Shown here one piece after another: positions 1 to 11,217 of a DNA stretch of 64,000 nt. The stretch lies in assembly GCA_963971225.1 (NCBI GenBank), contig OZ020269.1, forward strand, positions 41,499,264-41,563,263, read 5' to 3'. The number at the start of each line of letters is the position of its first letter. Positions within the stretch are counted from its first letter, which is position 1. Origin of the DNA: Melieria omissa. Taxonomy: Eukaryota; Arthropoda; Insecta; Diptera; Ulidiidae. A program made the translations under genes and the position numbers. The notes below the pieces were generated by a model. The model worked only from the letters and a program-made list of their open reading frames with translations. It made no database searches and was not told the origin of the DNA.

Positions 1-592
1 ATTACATACAGTGGTACTATACATCCCATTTATAGTACCCTGCAGGAAAAACAAAGGCTGCTGGTGTACTTAGATCCCATAAGTACACTACGCAAATTTA
101 CTTCCAAATTCTTTGGAGGATTTTTATTTATAAATAACCACTAATAAAATAAATAAATATATATACAAATTTTTTCGTTGGTCTCCTTTTCGAATTTTGT
201 CCGCAAATACCCATTGCGGCCCCTGTTTTTATTTATTTATTGCGAGTTTTTTTATTTTCAGCCGAAAAAAAAATAAAAATTAAATAAAATTAATATATAA
301 ACAAATTTTCTGTGGCCTTTTATTTATTGCCGATTTGTGTGCCGATTTGGTTGTACACAAGAAGAAAAAATATCCCTTTGGTTTATTTGCTGTGGAATCG
401 TACCACATATTGGGGTTTTTCGTGCTTTTTTCCCATTTTTGGAAATTTCTTTGTCTATCTTGTTGGATCGGTCAGCTTTCGTGTATCTCGTTCGGTAAAT
501 TTCGTTTCTCACGTTACAGACGTGTTTATCTTTCGTGGACTGTGATTTTAGATCAACTGTCGTTTATTTTTTTTTCATAACAACAAAACGAC
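1..592 (+). promoter_or_regulatory. 5' untranslated leader of BEL copy A with two tight hairpins
   Basis: No convincing ORF; very AT-rich. Two perfect hairpins lie at the left edge: stem 13-20 pairs with 32-39 (8 bp), and stem 64-72 pairs with 80-88 (9 bp). Both loops contain ATCCCA. The first follows ACAGTGGTAC (8-17), close to the ACAGTGGGAC module repeated in the leaders of copies B and C. Such structures could serve RNA packaging or dimerisation, which is inference only. Confidence 0.6.
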
Positions 593-2200
593 ATGCCAGT
601 AAACAGGTCGCCCGACAGATCCACCAGCAACAAAGCTGAGTCGGATCCCCTCTCGGTACAGTCAGAGCCGTCTGCGAAATTCGTTCGGACGCCTGACACC
701 GAGACGGAGGGCCTTAGTTCCGACCTATTGGGTGCAATCCCCAAAAAACGCACCACCAGGGCACAAACAGTCGAGATTCGAAAATCTCAAAAGGAAGTGG
801 CTCATGATCCCTCCATGAGTGCCTTCATCTTCGAAGCGGACAATCTAGTCCACTTCTGCACACAATTCTCCTCGCGTGCAATCGAAGACTTCACTGTGCC
901 CATGCTCAAGGCAGCTTTAGCCGATTTGAACGGCTATTATGAAGATGTAAAGGCAGCATACAGAAAAGTCGGTATCACCCCTGATGACGACCTGCCAAGC
1001 AACTTCAAGCTTCTTGCTCGAAGCAAGTTGGAGCTATGCCGGGATCGAGCATACCAAACAATCGCCCAGATCTCAGATCTTATGGACGTACAGCAACCTC
1101 CTCCCGCTGAAACAACACGTCCAGCTGAAAGTTCAGCAAATTCAGCGTCTGAGCAGGCAAATAATTCTATTTGCCTGAATGTGCCACCATGCGACACAGA
1201 AATTTTCTCCGGTGGGTACGAAGAGTGGCCCTTCCGTGACATGTTTACGGCGGTTTACATAAACCACCCTAAACTCACCTCTGCCCAGAAACTGTATCAC
1301 CTCAGATAAAAGACAGCCGGAAAAGCTGGCGCGATTGTGAAGCAGTACGCATTAAGCGATGCTAACTTTGAACTGGCATGGAATGCGCTGAAATCACGAT
1401 TCGAAAATCGGCGCATTCTAGTTGACAAACAAGTCAAAACGCTCTTGAGCCTCCCTCAAGTGACAACTGAAAACAGTGAAGCGCTCCAAAGGCTTCAATC
1501 GACCATCAACAATTCTCTGTCCGTCTTAGCATCTCAAGGCGTCTCGACAGAGAGTTGGGACCCAATCCTGGTATACATTTGCTCCACAAAACTTCCAGAG
1601 GAGACTTTATCTCTATGGGAACAATCTCTCAGTTCCCGTAAAGATCTCCCAACTTGGGAGCAAATGGATGATTTCCTTACCAGGAGATATGAGGTCGTGG
1701 AACGGCTCAATACCGTTAAACCGATCAAGTCCGGGTTGCCTCCGAACCGGGGTTTCAACAGAACTCAGAATTTTTTGGTGGAAAGTGAGCGGACCTTTTC
1801 ATGTCCGATTTGCGGCGCTCCCCACGTGCTCAAATTCTGCACCACCTTAAAAAAAAATGTCTGTTCGAGACCGAGTGAAGGCAGTACGAACACACAACTT
1901 GTGCGAAAACTGCCTGTCATACACTCACTTGAAGCGGGATTGTACGAGTCAATTCACTTGCTCACACTGTCAGCGAAAGCACCATTCGCTGCTTCACATC
2001 TCAGCTGACAACAACCCGCCTCGGCAACGAAATGTAGTTGCTCAAGTCTCCACGACCCAGCCTCACAGTCCACAAGCGCGAAAGTACCCCGTAAGAACAA
2101 CCCGGAGTTCTAGGGATGAGTCAAGTTCTGATGACCAGTCCCGCTCACCACGAACATCCAAAAATCGGCCAGTGCAGTCTCTTAGCACCACGGTCGAAGA
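593..2200 (+). pseudogene. gag: Gag polyprotein region of BEL copy A, broken
   Basis: Structural protein expected to form the particle and bind RNA. The first ATG of the long frame is at 593. The frame stops at 1307 (TAA), resumes in the same frame to about 1850, then shifts +1 at a run of nine A residues (about 1849-1857). After the shift a BEL-type nucleocapsid region is visible: a first CxxC-H-C knuckle before the shift (CPICGAPH near 1803), then LCENCL (about 1890) and CSHCQRKHHSLLH (about 1960-2005). Copy B has the same domains. The A-run shift could be a sequencing or assembly error; the TAA is a simple nonsense change. Confidence 0.85.
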
Positions 2201-2740
2201 GAAAACACTTCTCCCCACTGCTCTTGTTTCTTTAGAGCATCTTGGCGAATATCATAAGGTTCGAGCCCTTATCGATCAAGGTTCGCAGCGGACATTTATC
2301 TCGTCCAAAGTGCAGAATCGACTGAGAATCCCTACGCAGAGGACTCAGATCGAAATATCTGGAATGGGTGGAAAGACCATCCAAAACTCCAACCAGATCT
2401 GCAACATAACGCTAGTCGCAACTCGAACTGGCACGAAACTCACCACACAGGCAATTGTACTCCCACAGTTGACCAAACTTCTTCCCACTTTCAATGTGGG
2501 CCTAAAGGAGTGGAAACATGTTGCCATGCTGTACCTAGCAGATCCTAACTGCTTCAAACAGGCGCAAATCGACATGGTCATCGGAAGTGATTTACTCCCT
2601 CAAATCCTTCTCGATGGAATCCACCGAAATATGTGTGGCAGCCTCCTTGCCCAAAACACTATATTCGGTTGGATCATAAGTGGGCCCCTTCCCCCAGAAA
2701 GTGTCAACATTCTCGACACAAGTGGAAGAAGTTTCCAATG
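2200..2740 (+). pseudogene. pro: Aspartic protease region of BEL copy A
   Basis: Retroviral-type pepsin-like protease that would cleave the polyprotein. The catalytic motif ALIDQGSQRTFIS lies near 2265-2305 and a second conserved block, VIGSDLLPQILLDG, near 2578-2615. The open frame ends at a TGA (2739-2741). Reading continues in a second frame (about 2715-2790) and then returns to the first, so two small indels offset each other just downstream of the protease. Confidence 0.85.
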
Positions 2741-2768
2741 AGCTCCTAAGTTCCCAGCTCAAACGCTT

Positions 2769-4694
2769 TTGGGAACAAGAGGAAATTCCTTCCAGCCTCC
2801 TCCAATTTCCGAAGAGGATCGGTTTTGCGAAGACCTCTATCAAAAGACCACATTCCGGCGGTCAGATGGTAGATATGTCGTCCGACTCCCCTTCAAGGCA
2901 AGTTTTCCCAACCAACTGGCTTTAAGTCAATCCCGTACCACAGCCTTCTCGCAATACCTCAGCATGGAAAGGACTTTGGCAAAGAAAGGTGATCTCCAAG
3001 CCACATATGATGAGGTCCTCAAAGAGTATCTCACTCTCAATCATATGGAGCCAACTCAGTCCAATGAGATCATCTCTGATGGCAAATACTTTTCATTTTA
3101 TTAGCCTCACCATGCTGTAGTAAAGCCGGAAAAGACCACTTCCAAGGTCCGCGTTGTCTTGAACGCATCTAGAACAACCGGCTCAGGATATTCACTTAAT
3201 GATATCCTACATATTGGTCCCACATTACAGCCCGACCTAATGACCCTCATTTTAAGATGGCGGCTGTACCAATTTGTATTTAATGGAGATGTGGAAAAAA
3301 TGTATAGACAAATTCTTGTCCACCAAGATGATCAAGAGTTTCAGCGAATCCTCTTTCGTGAGTCTCGAAATTCCCCCATTCGAGACTTTAGGCTCAAAAC
3401 AGTGACGTTTGGTGTGAACTGTGCTCCTTTCTTAGCCATTCGAACACTTCGACAAGTGGCTGAAGATTCAAAGGACAAATTCCCGTTAGCGGAAACAGTC
3501 CTTCTCAAGGAGACTTATGTTGATGACATTTTGTCCGGTGCTCATACCATTTCTGAGGCAGTCGCCTCACTGACACAAGTGATTGATGCCCTCAAGTCCG
3601 CAGGATTTCCTCTTAGGAAGATTACTTCTAATCATCCGAGGATCCTGGAAAATATTCCCACCTCGGCACTTCTCGATTCCGACTTCCTAAAGTTCGAAAG
3701 TGCCAGCTCTACAAAAACACTTGGCATGAGATGGAACGCTTTGTCGGATACTTTCTCGTATTCGATCGTTCCCATCTCAGAAACGAGTTCCGCCACGAAG
3801 CGACAGATTCTCTCTGCGGTCGCAAAACTTTTCGACCCGGCAGGATGGCTCTCGCCCATTATAACTCAAGCCAAGTTACTCCTTCAAGAGCTTTGGTTGG
3901 TGGGCACGGACTGGGACGAATGCGTAAAGCCCGGTTCACTCATAAAATGGAATCAATTCGTTAAGAATGTGTCGTCCATCAGCGAGATCGAGATCCCCCG
4001 ATGGGTACAATTCTCCCCTCTGAAGCGAATCCAACTTCACGGATTTTGTGATGCTTCAGAAAAGGCATATTGCGCAACCCTGTATTTGCGCGCCACTGAC
4101 AGCGATGGCAATATCTCGTGTCACCTGCTCGTGGCAAAGGGTAAAGTTGCACCTCTGCAGACGGTTAGCCTGCCGCGCTTAGAATTGTGCGGCGGCGTTT
4201 TACTTTTGCAATTATCCAAATGCCTTACGGAAAATCTCGATGTGAAACCCGAAGACACCTTCTTCTGGTCGGATTCACAAATAGTTCTCGCCTGGCTAGA
4301 GAAACCTCCAAGCACTTGGAAGACGTATGTAGCCAACCGAACAGCCCAGATTCTGAAAAATGTCGGCAACGCCACTTGGCGTCACGTCATAAGCCGTGAT
4401 AATCCCGCCGACTTGGGCACTCGCGGGTGCAAACCCCAAGAACTTGCAGCAAACCCGCTGTGGTGGAATGGACCCAACTGGCTTCAGTCACCTGAAGAAG
4501 CATGGCCTAAATCAACTCCCTCCAATGTTGCTCCACCTGAGCAGCGGAAGGTCGAAGTTCATCTCGCGCTGGAGGAACCATCAGACATCCTCGATCGGTT
4601 CTCCTCATATCTCGCGCGCCACGTGTCCTTGCATATGCGTTCCGTTTTGTCCATAACGGACTCGCCAAGAGGAACACATCTCCCCTCAACTTGA
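2769..4694 (+). pseudogene. pol: Reverse transcriptase and RNase H region of BEL copy A
   Basis: RNA-directed DNA polymerase plus RNase H. The polymerase finger and palm blocks run from about 2800; [18 protein letters not shown] (near 3260-3310) carries the first catalytic Asp, and the YVDDIL box is at 3516-3533. One in-frame TAG (3102-3104) separates the N-terminal part from the main 511-codon frame (3159-4694). RNase H motifs follow: [14 protein letters not shown] (near 4045) and [11 protein letters not shown] (near 4268), then the BEL-typical [10 protein letters not shown] (near 4400). A frameshift near 4690 breaks the link to integrase. Confidence 0.9.
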
Positions 4695-6068
4695 ATCCAT
4701 TCGTTTCCCAGAATGAGATTCAGTTTGTCAAGACGAGACTCCTCTCGTTAGCCCAGACACGTTTCCACCACCTAGAACGTACCGCGTTGTCCAACAAGAC
4801 CCCTATTCCCCGAAAAAGCCCGATTTTGACTCTCAACCCGTTCCTCGATCAGGACGGCTTGATGAGAGTTGATGGTAGATTGGCCCAGGCGGCGCTTAGT
4901 TACAATGAGCGCCATACGATAATCCTACCAGAGGCATCTCGGTTCTGCACGTTGTATCTTGAGTTCCTCCACACTCTTCTCTTACACGCAGAACTGCAGC
5001 TCATGTTCAGAATGGCTCGTCAAGAGTTTTACATTCCCCGTCTAAAGCCTCAGATCAAGAAATGCATTCGCCTATGCAAGGTCTGCACGGTTCAGAGACA
5101 AAAGGTCCGATCACAAATAATGGCAGCTCTTCCGCCAGAGCGTTGTACCCTGTCAATCCCATTCTCGACGACAGGTGTTGATTTTGCGGGCCCATACCAA
5201 ATTAAGGCATCTCAGCTCCGAACGGCAACATTCCTCAAAGGTTATGTCGCGGTGTTTGTCTGCTTCTCCACCAAGGCCATTCACTTGGAATTGTGTTCTG
5301 CCCTTACCACAGAAGCATTCCGTGCTGCTTTTTCCAGATTCATTGGCAGACGAGGCCTCCCCCGAAAAATCATGTCGGACAATGGCACCACCTTCGTTTG
5401 CGCCCACAGAGCCATGAGCCGAGAGTTCCTCAAGTTCTCCAAAGAGGTATCCCACGACATCCTGAAGAAATATTCCACTCAAGGAGTCGATTGGGTTTTC
5501 ATCCCCCCCAGTCCACCTCACATGGGCGGGTTATGGGAATCTGCACTCAAGAGTTTCAAAACTCATCTCAAAAAGACTGCCGGCCACCACAAATTCAACT
5601 TCGAAGAGTTCACAACTCTTCTTGTTAGAATTGAGGCCGTCCTGAATTCCCGGCCACTATCACCTCTATCACAAGATCCATCTGATCTCGTAGCGCTTAC
5701 TCCAGGTCACTTCCTGCGGGGCGCCCCCCTCCTGTCACCTCCCGAGCCCAATTCGGAAGATCTATCCTTGATCAACCGATGGGAGAAGCTGAAGGCTCTT
5801 CATCATGAGTTCAGCCGGAGGTGGAAATCTTACATTTCTCCACGAGCTCCAAAAACGGCACAAGTGGCGCCATCCCCAAAAGGAGCTAGAATTGGATCAA
5901 TTAGTCGTCATCAAGGACGAGCTGCTGCCCCCCACCGAGTGGAAGCTAGGACGTATCGTCACACTGCATCGAGGACCCGATGGCCACATCCGAGTAGCCG
6001 ACGTTCGCACGCAATCCGGAACTCTCACGCGCCCGATCGTGAAGTTGTGTGTTCTACCCACCGATTAG
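4691..6068 (+). pseudogene. int: Integrase region of BEL copy A
   Basis: DDE integrase. A zinc-binding region with KKCIRLCKVC ends near 5090. The catalytic core has the first Asp in TTGVDFAGPY (near 5172-5200), the second in MSDNGT (near 5372), and the GGLWESALKSF block near 5525. After a one-base shift near 5830 the C-terminal domain continues (WRHPQKELELDQLVVIKDEL, near 5866) to the stop at 6066-6068. Except for the shift it is complete compared with copy D. Confidence 0.88.
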
Positions 6069-6175
6069 AACACCTCCTACTTTATTATAAATTCCTTTAT
6101 AATTATTCGCGGACATCGCTGTCCATTTACCAATATAAGACACTAAAGTCTGCTCGTTTTGTTCTTTCTCCACAG

Positions 6176-6853
6176 CTCGACAATGGACGACACCCATCGC
6201 TGCCAACTCTGCCATCGCCCTCATCCCTTGAGGTAATGCCGCGGGTTCCTTGCCATGAACCCCGGCCAACGCGACGATGTCGTGCACGCGCACGGCTATT
6301 GCCGCAACTGTTTGGCCCGGTCCCACGACACGGGGGCTTGCGACTCGCCAAACAGTTGCAAGAAGTATGGGTTGGCACATCACACGATGTTGCACCCCAC
6401 TGACACTTTGCAGCGGACGACCCATCCCGGACACCGAAGGCGAGGTGCCCGACCGGCGAAGCAGCCCGTCACCGCCACCCTGCAGCGGACGGCTCATTCC
6501 GTGCAACGAAGACGAGGGGTCCGGCCGGCGCAACGGACCATCAACCGGGCGCAAGGCCAACGACGCCGCGAGCTCCATTCCACGGCGCAACCCTCGCGCC
6601 AACGTCCACCCCCCCTCCTCCTGCGGTGCGTTCGTCGCGCAGGCGTCCGGGATCGAGTCGCTCTACGGGGCGAACCACGTCATCGACACGTCACGCATCG
6701 ACCAGCGCCGCCAGCGAACCAGCGCGTCGCCACCATCACACAGCCAATCACGCCCGACCAGGAATCACCACCCGCCAACTGCGGGGACGAAAGGCTCGGA
6801 CGCTGCTGACACAGGCGATCCGGTCCCTGACGGAGTTGAGGGGGGTCGTCTAA
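6176..6853 (+). pseudogene. Third ORF of BEL copy A: Gag-like zinc-knuckle protein downstream of integrase
   Basis: A possible spliced exon. TTCTTTCTCCACAG ends at 6175, a good 3' splice site, and the first ATG follows at 6183. The product begins with CQLCHRPHP and continues, after one stop near 6232, with YCRNCLARSHDTGACDS and AHHTMLHP: the same C/H layout as the nucleocapsid part of Gag. A Pro/Arg-rich linker follows, then, in another frame, a C-terminal helix RKARTLLTQAIRSLTELRG ending at 6853. Copy D has the same start and end blocks. One Cys of the last knuckle is replaced (SCKKYG). At least one stop and one shift make this copy inactive. Function is unknown; nucleic-acid binding is inferred from the zinc motifs. 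Confidence 0.65.
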
Positions 6854-7512
6854 ATGCACGAGTGCATCCGGCCCCAGGATGTTCACGTCGTTGCTTGCCG
6901 TCACCGCGCACCACCTACAATATAAAATAAATACAAATAAGCATGTTGTACATGCATGATAAGTCGTACATATCCCCTCCAATCCCGTATACTTACCTTA
7001 TTCCTATATACCTACCTTCTCCTTATATACTTACCATTTGTACGTTTCCGCTATCCTCTTTATATACTTACCCTATATACCCACCTATGTACTGACCGAC
7101 GGCATCCCTCGCTGTCCTAAACGGTGCTTGCGCGGCTGACGGCAAAATCACTTGTCATCAAAACTCCGACGAGGACACCACGCGACCCGCGATTTACTTC
7201 AACCGTAGCAACACCCTACAAACGCTTATCATCCGAACACCGGCGTGAAGACAGCATGATCAACGATCAACAACATTCAACACCACACAAATATACAACA
7301 CACAAATCTCGAACCAAGCACAGTGTACATCTATCACAACATTTACATAAACAATCAAAACCACTAAACACACATTGTACATACATTTACACTGATCACC
7401 ATTGTATTGAAACATAAAGTTCTTAAAATCACACTGTACATATACAACTTTAAAATCCACATTGAATTATAATAAAATTGTATAACGTTTTAAACCAATT
7501 CATTGCATTACA
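6854..7512 (+). repeat. Probable 3' non-coding end or LTR of BEL copy A
   Basis: No gene. A purine block (TTGAGGGGGGT, near 6836) just before could be a polypurine tract. 6980-7090 holds degenerate repeats of TATACTTACC. A TG...CA pair at about 6944 and 7512 could be LTR ends, but this is untested because the partner LTR is not in the window. An AATAAA-type signal lies near 7470. Confidence 0.35.
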
Positions 7513-8179
7513 TTGAGTTTTGTGTTCTGTTCAGAGAATGTAAGTGATAGCACTCGGCGAAATCAACGACAAGAGTGAAGGAACTCGATGAAAGAATATT
7601 TGTGTGGGGACCTGTCCGAACGTGTCGTATGGCGCAGGGGAATACACGACGGAGTAAGCTGGTGGCGCCCGGCGCGCAGCGGGAGTCTAGTCTAGTGTCT
7701 GGCGGGGAGGGGAGAGGGATGGGGGAAGAGCGAGACGGGACGGGGGGAGCGGCCCGGCCGGTCCGACCCGACGCGTGAAGCACAGAACACATCTCCGCAG
7801 CGCCGGCGTCATTGTTGGCGCATTCAGGGAGAAGTGTGGCCGCAAGCCGATTTTTACCTTGCGCTGCGGCGCGCCGCCTTTTCGCTCGTATCTCGGGAAT
7901 GGTTCGTCCTACGGCCATTATCATAATACCATTTCGGTAGCTAATGATGCGACAAACAACTTTTCTTTTATACATTTTGCCATGAGAGGCGTATTTTAGG
8001 CGCTAGGTAGGCAATTTCACGATTTTAGGCAAATTTCCGAAATTTCAAGGCCGGAGTTGGGGTTGAAGATGCAGTCCGATCTCAAAACAAAATATTGCAT
8101 TGGAATTAGGAAGTACTAAGGCAACTTTTCCGCACTATTAGAAATCTCGAATCGAAAAAAGTCCGGAATCGACCCAACC
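7513..8179. other. Non-coding stretch with a GC-rich, CpG-rich block
   Basis: I recognise no gene. Bases about 7600-7880 are much richer in G, C and CpG than the surroundings (for example GGCCCGGCCGGTCCGACCCG near 7750). ORFs on both strands here have no recognisable domain and look like composition artefacts. It may be part of an unidentified mobile element. Confidence 0.4.
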
Positions 8180-8189
8180 TAATGTACAC

Positions 8190-8875
8190 CAGACACGTCC
8201 GGCAGTTTAGCCCTTTAGCACACATTCCATTAGCCGCTCGAATGTTGCTGGTGTATTACATGTCCAAACGGCAAGACGGTATACTGCCACAACCCATCGC
8301 CAACACTAAAAGTAGTTTTCTCCTTGTACTTGTCTGCAAGCTCCACCTGCCAATAGCCGCTGCGTAAGTCGAGCGTGGAAAACCACTGTGTGCCTGACAG
8401 TGTGTCCAGGGTGTCATCGATCTGAGGTAGTGGATAGCTGTCCTTCTTAGTCACGTCATGGAGCTTCCGATAGTCCACATCAAAACCGGTACCGCCATCC
8501 TTTTTCTTGACTAGCACGACCGGCGAGCACCAAGGGCCTGACAAAGGCTCTATGACCTTTTCGCATGCTTTCGATTAAAGTTGCGACCTCTTCCCTCTTG
8601 GCCAGAGGAACTCGTCTTCGCGGTTGACGGATTGGTTTCGCACTTCCGGTGTCGATGTTGTGCTTCACTATGGCTGTTCTGCAGGAGTGACCGCGCCTTC
8701 TGTTTCTGCTTGGCTGTCAATTCGCTGCTCCACTGGTTCTCCTGCGGTATGGCGTCCATGTTACAACCGCTTTTCTTACTTCCTCCGGGTGGGCTACTCT
8801 CACAATTGACAACTGCTACAGCCTTTATACACTCGCCAATTACCGAATTTTTCCAACTTATCTGGGTGTACTAAG
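8190..8875 (-). pseudogene. pol: Ty3/gypsy reverse transcriptase fragment
   Basis: Minus-strand frames read WCSPVVLVKKKDG, DYRKLHDVTKKDSYPLP, DDTLDTLSGTQWFSTLDLRS and SGYWQVE, the classic Ty3/gypsy RT blocks 1-3 with the first catalytic Asp in STLDL. The LPFG block follows; after a shift near 8263 the frame reads TPATFERLMECVL. The catalytic YxDD block is absent because the remnant ends. The upstream linker (8545-8759) is split over two frames. Confidence 0.85.
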
Positions 8876-9253
8876 CGGGTTCAGTATTCTGACTGGTATT
8901 TTGCCGTTTTAGGGTTCCACTAATGTACGTCCGATGATTATGTTGTCGTGTCCTTGTTCTGGTGCTTCTACAATCCACAGCCGACTTGTCCTATCGTCGT
9001 CGTCCACCTTTGCCCAAACAGTCGCCTCGGAATTCGCTGGTGTTGACACGAGACAACTTACCCTACCACCACGCTTCGCTCATAGCCGGAGTGCAGCAGG
9101 AATTCAACGTTGGCATACCTCAGCACATTTTCTTTCAGGTCCAATCATGAAATCCACGCCGATAATCACGTCGTCCATTATATCCGCGACGATGAACTCA
9201 TGTTCCAGGCTGTGGGAATCAGCACACGCCCCTTTAGGCTGGCCCTTTTTAGT
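8876..9253 (-). pseudogene. Decayed gypsy protease or linker region
   Basis: This lies between gag and RT of the minus-strand gypsy remnant, where a protease is expected. I see no intact protease motif. A fragment MIGPERKCAEVCQR (near 9110-9150) resembles the block after the protease active site, but it is weak. Treat as positional inference. Confidence 0.4.
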
Positions 9254-10377
9254 TTAACGTCTCCTCGTCCTCAGCCCTGCGCTTGTTGGCTTAGTCTGGA
9301 TTGTCACGATACATCGTTTCGGGCGATTGCGATCAAGAATGCTTCTTTCGCTTATGGCGGGGTTCGGAATGTCGCTGTCCGGTTGGGTTCGGCGTATCCT
9401 CGCAGGTGCATACCGAGTGCCTCCAATCCATGCCGCCTCATACGTCATCGCACTGGTCACCGTCTCCTTAAATATCAGCTTGCTCATCATTAACACACTG
9501 CGACGTGTCTCCGGGTCATGAAGACCTTCAATTAACGCCTCAATCTTCATCCTCTCGAGAACATCAGCACTGACTTCCGAGTAGCACAACTATACGAGCA
9601 GCTCAATGTCTGCTGCATATGTCTGCAGCGCCTTGTTGGCTCTTTGCCTGCGGCTCTTCAGCTCACAGTAGTATAGCGTTTTGTTGTGCTCGGTGCTGTA
9701 CTTTGCTGCCAACGCTCTCATGACGGCCTCGTAATCACTTCTTAAACATTCTGGAACCGATTTTATTACCATAGCCGCAGGACCTTTTAGAGCCAGTGCC
9801 AATCTCCGACCTTTCCTGATATCGGTCCACTGTTTTTCCAAAGCAGCCAGGTCGAACTGTACCTTGAATGTATCGAACGGCGCAGCGCCATCATAAGTAA
9901 GCACTTCTGTTCTGGTGAGAAAACTTTCCTAAACTGGCGACAACCAATCTCGCGTCCATTCGGTTCTCGAGATGCTCACATTCACATTCAACCCACAGAA
10001 ATATCCTCTACATTTTGCTCTATGCGCGCAGAGTTTGCCGCCATTTCTCGGTTCGAAGTTTCGACTTTTGCCGAAATTTCCCGATTCGTAGTTTCCAATT
10101 TCGCCAAAATTTCCTGATTCGTTGTTTTCAGTTTTTCGAACATGCCTTTCATTGCAACCATTAGCTGGCGCATGTTCATAGCCGTACTTTGCATCGACGC
10201 ATTTTGGCCGACACCTCTAGCTCCTGCGTTCCGAGCTCTTGCACAGTTCAATCGATGCCTCGTGGTTCACACGCCTCTCGCAATCGTAGCTGTAACTCCA
10301 CCTTTCTGCCTGTAGTCGGCAAATTCCAGGCAGCCTCCTTCTTCAGCTGGTCCACCTTCAGCTCTTCTTCTTCTTGA
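9254..10377 (-). pseudogene. gag: Ty3/gypsy Gag region, frame-shifted
   Basis: From right to left: an acidic N-terminus (10377-10240) with LKVDQLKKEAAWNLPTTG, resembling a SAP-type motif; a coiled-coil-like block rich in repeated KLETTNREI (10150-10040); then a capsid-like part with FKVQFDLAALEKQW and RLALALKGPAAMVI (9904-9590); and LIEGLHDPETRRSVLMMS (about 9540). A region rich in basic residues ends at 9254. At least two frame changes and stops break it. Confidence 0.7.
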
Positions 10378-10510
10378 CTGGCACGACAGTCCGATTACGA
10401 GACTAAGGCCTAGCTACCCGCAACCAACCGTGTTGTGCGTGCGTTTTTTACAAGGTTGGAAGGGATCTACAGTTTTATGCCGATTCCGAACGGCGTTGAA
10501 CAAGGGGCAC
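10378..10510 (-). repeat. Truncated tRNA-derived SINE (3' part)
   Basis: Matches the 3' body of the complete SINE copies at 15370-15710 and 62637-62968, including GACTAAGGCCTAGCT, the CCGTGTTGTGCGTG block and CTACAGTTTTATGCCG. The tRNA-like head is missing. Confidence 0.75.
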
Positions 10511-11100
10511 CTTTTTTGTGACCCAAACATTTTACCGAATTACAAGTCCAACAGCAATGAAACTAAGTACGAACCTACCATTTAATCATATATTTCGCCA
10601 GAGGGAATGGTGCTGGTAGTGAACAAGGGAGTGTGGCACCGCCCATACAAGCCAAATATTTAATATAGAATATCTTCGAAATTGGAAGTCGTACAACACT
10701 GAAAGTTAGTATCCTGTCGTCCCATAGGTGAGTCATTCTACTAGTAAGATTTAATGGGCTGTGGACAATGGGCGTGGCACGTTATTTGTGACCCAAATAT
10801 TTTGCTAGACTATAAGTACCTCGCGATAAAACTTAGTACGAACCTACAATTTTCCCTTCCGAGAGAAGGCATTGTGCGGGTATTGAAAAAGGGGGCTTGG
10901 TACCGCCCATATAATTTAAATCTGGTTCAAGCGTTGTCCATTGTTTACTGAAACTAGCAGCAACATTGCTGATCGCGTTAATCAGTAGCTCCTCCTCTTC
11001 CTTTAGTTGGCTTTCTTCGTCAGTTTGCATCGCCATAGATTCGCCATCACGCGTATTTAATTATACAAACGAACGAGACGAAGTTCGCCGGGTCAGCTAG
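10511..11100. repeat. Helitron-like non-autonomous repeat with an internal direct duplication
   Basis: Two related segments (about 10513-10660 and 10760-10920) share GTGACCCAAA-ATTTT, ACTAAGTACGAACCTAC and GGCACCGCCCATA-type blocks. The right end reads GCCGGGTCAGCTAGTA (about 11087-11101), a CTAG-type terminus that, with its short GC stem, resembles Helitron 3' ends. No coding capacity. Confidence 0.45.
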
Positions 11101-11217
11101 TATCAATATAACAATTCAGTCACTAAAAATGAATATTAGTAGATAACTAGTATTATTATATCTGTGACAATAAAACAGAGTAGCTTAAGTCAACTTTACC
11201 GTATTTTAGCTTAAATA

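Larger units (their letters stand above)
1..7512 (+). mobile_element. BEL/Pao LTR retrotransposon, copy A (5' LTR outside the window)
   Basis: The order Gag, aspartic protease, reverse transcriptase, RNase H, integrase on one strand is the BEL/Pao order, and the protein motifs (ALIDQGS protease, YVDDIL polymerase, integrase with DNG) are of that clade. The window opens inside the untranslated leader, so the 5' LTR and primer site are not visible. A third ORF follows integrase. The 3' boundary is uncertain: no second LTR is present for comparison, and 7512 is only a possible LTR end. The element is dead as it stands, with at least one stop in gag, a frameshift at an A-run near 1850, two compensating shifts at 2700-2790, a stop near 3102, and shifts near 4690 and 5830. 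Confidence 0.9.
8185..10377 (-). mobile_element. Ty3/gypsy retrotransposon remnant (gag to RT)
   Basis: Reading the minus strand from 10377 to 8185 gives Gag, a decayed protease region and the start of reverse transcriptase, all interrupted by shifts. The element is cut after the RT block near 8190, so RNase H, integrase and both LTRs are missing. A related integrase end and LTR at 63227-63930 may be of a similar family but cannot be joined to it from this sequence. Confidence 0.8.

Noticed and set aside
5153..5521. A 122-codon minus-strand ORF
   Set aside because: Antisense shadow of the BEL copy A integrase core.
6054..6602. A 182-codon minus-strand ORF
   Set aside because: It lies opposite the integrase end and the third ORF of BEL copy A, in a GC-rich stretch where stops are rare; no domain is visible.
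7508..7975. A 155-codon minus-strand ORF over the GC-rich block
   Set aside because: Pro/Arg/Ser-rich low-complexity product with no family resemblance; explained by base composition.
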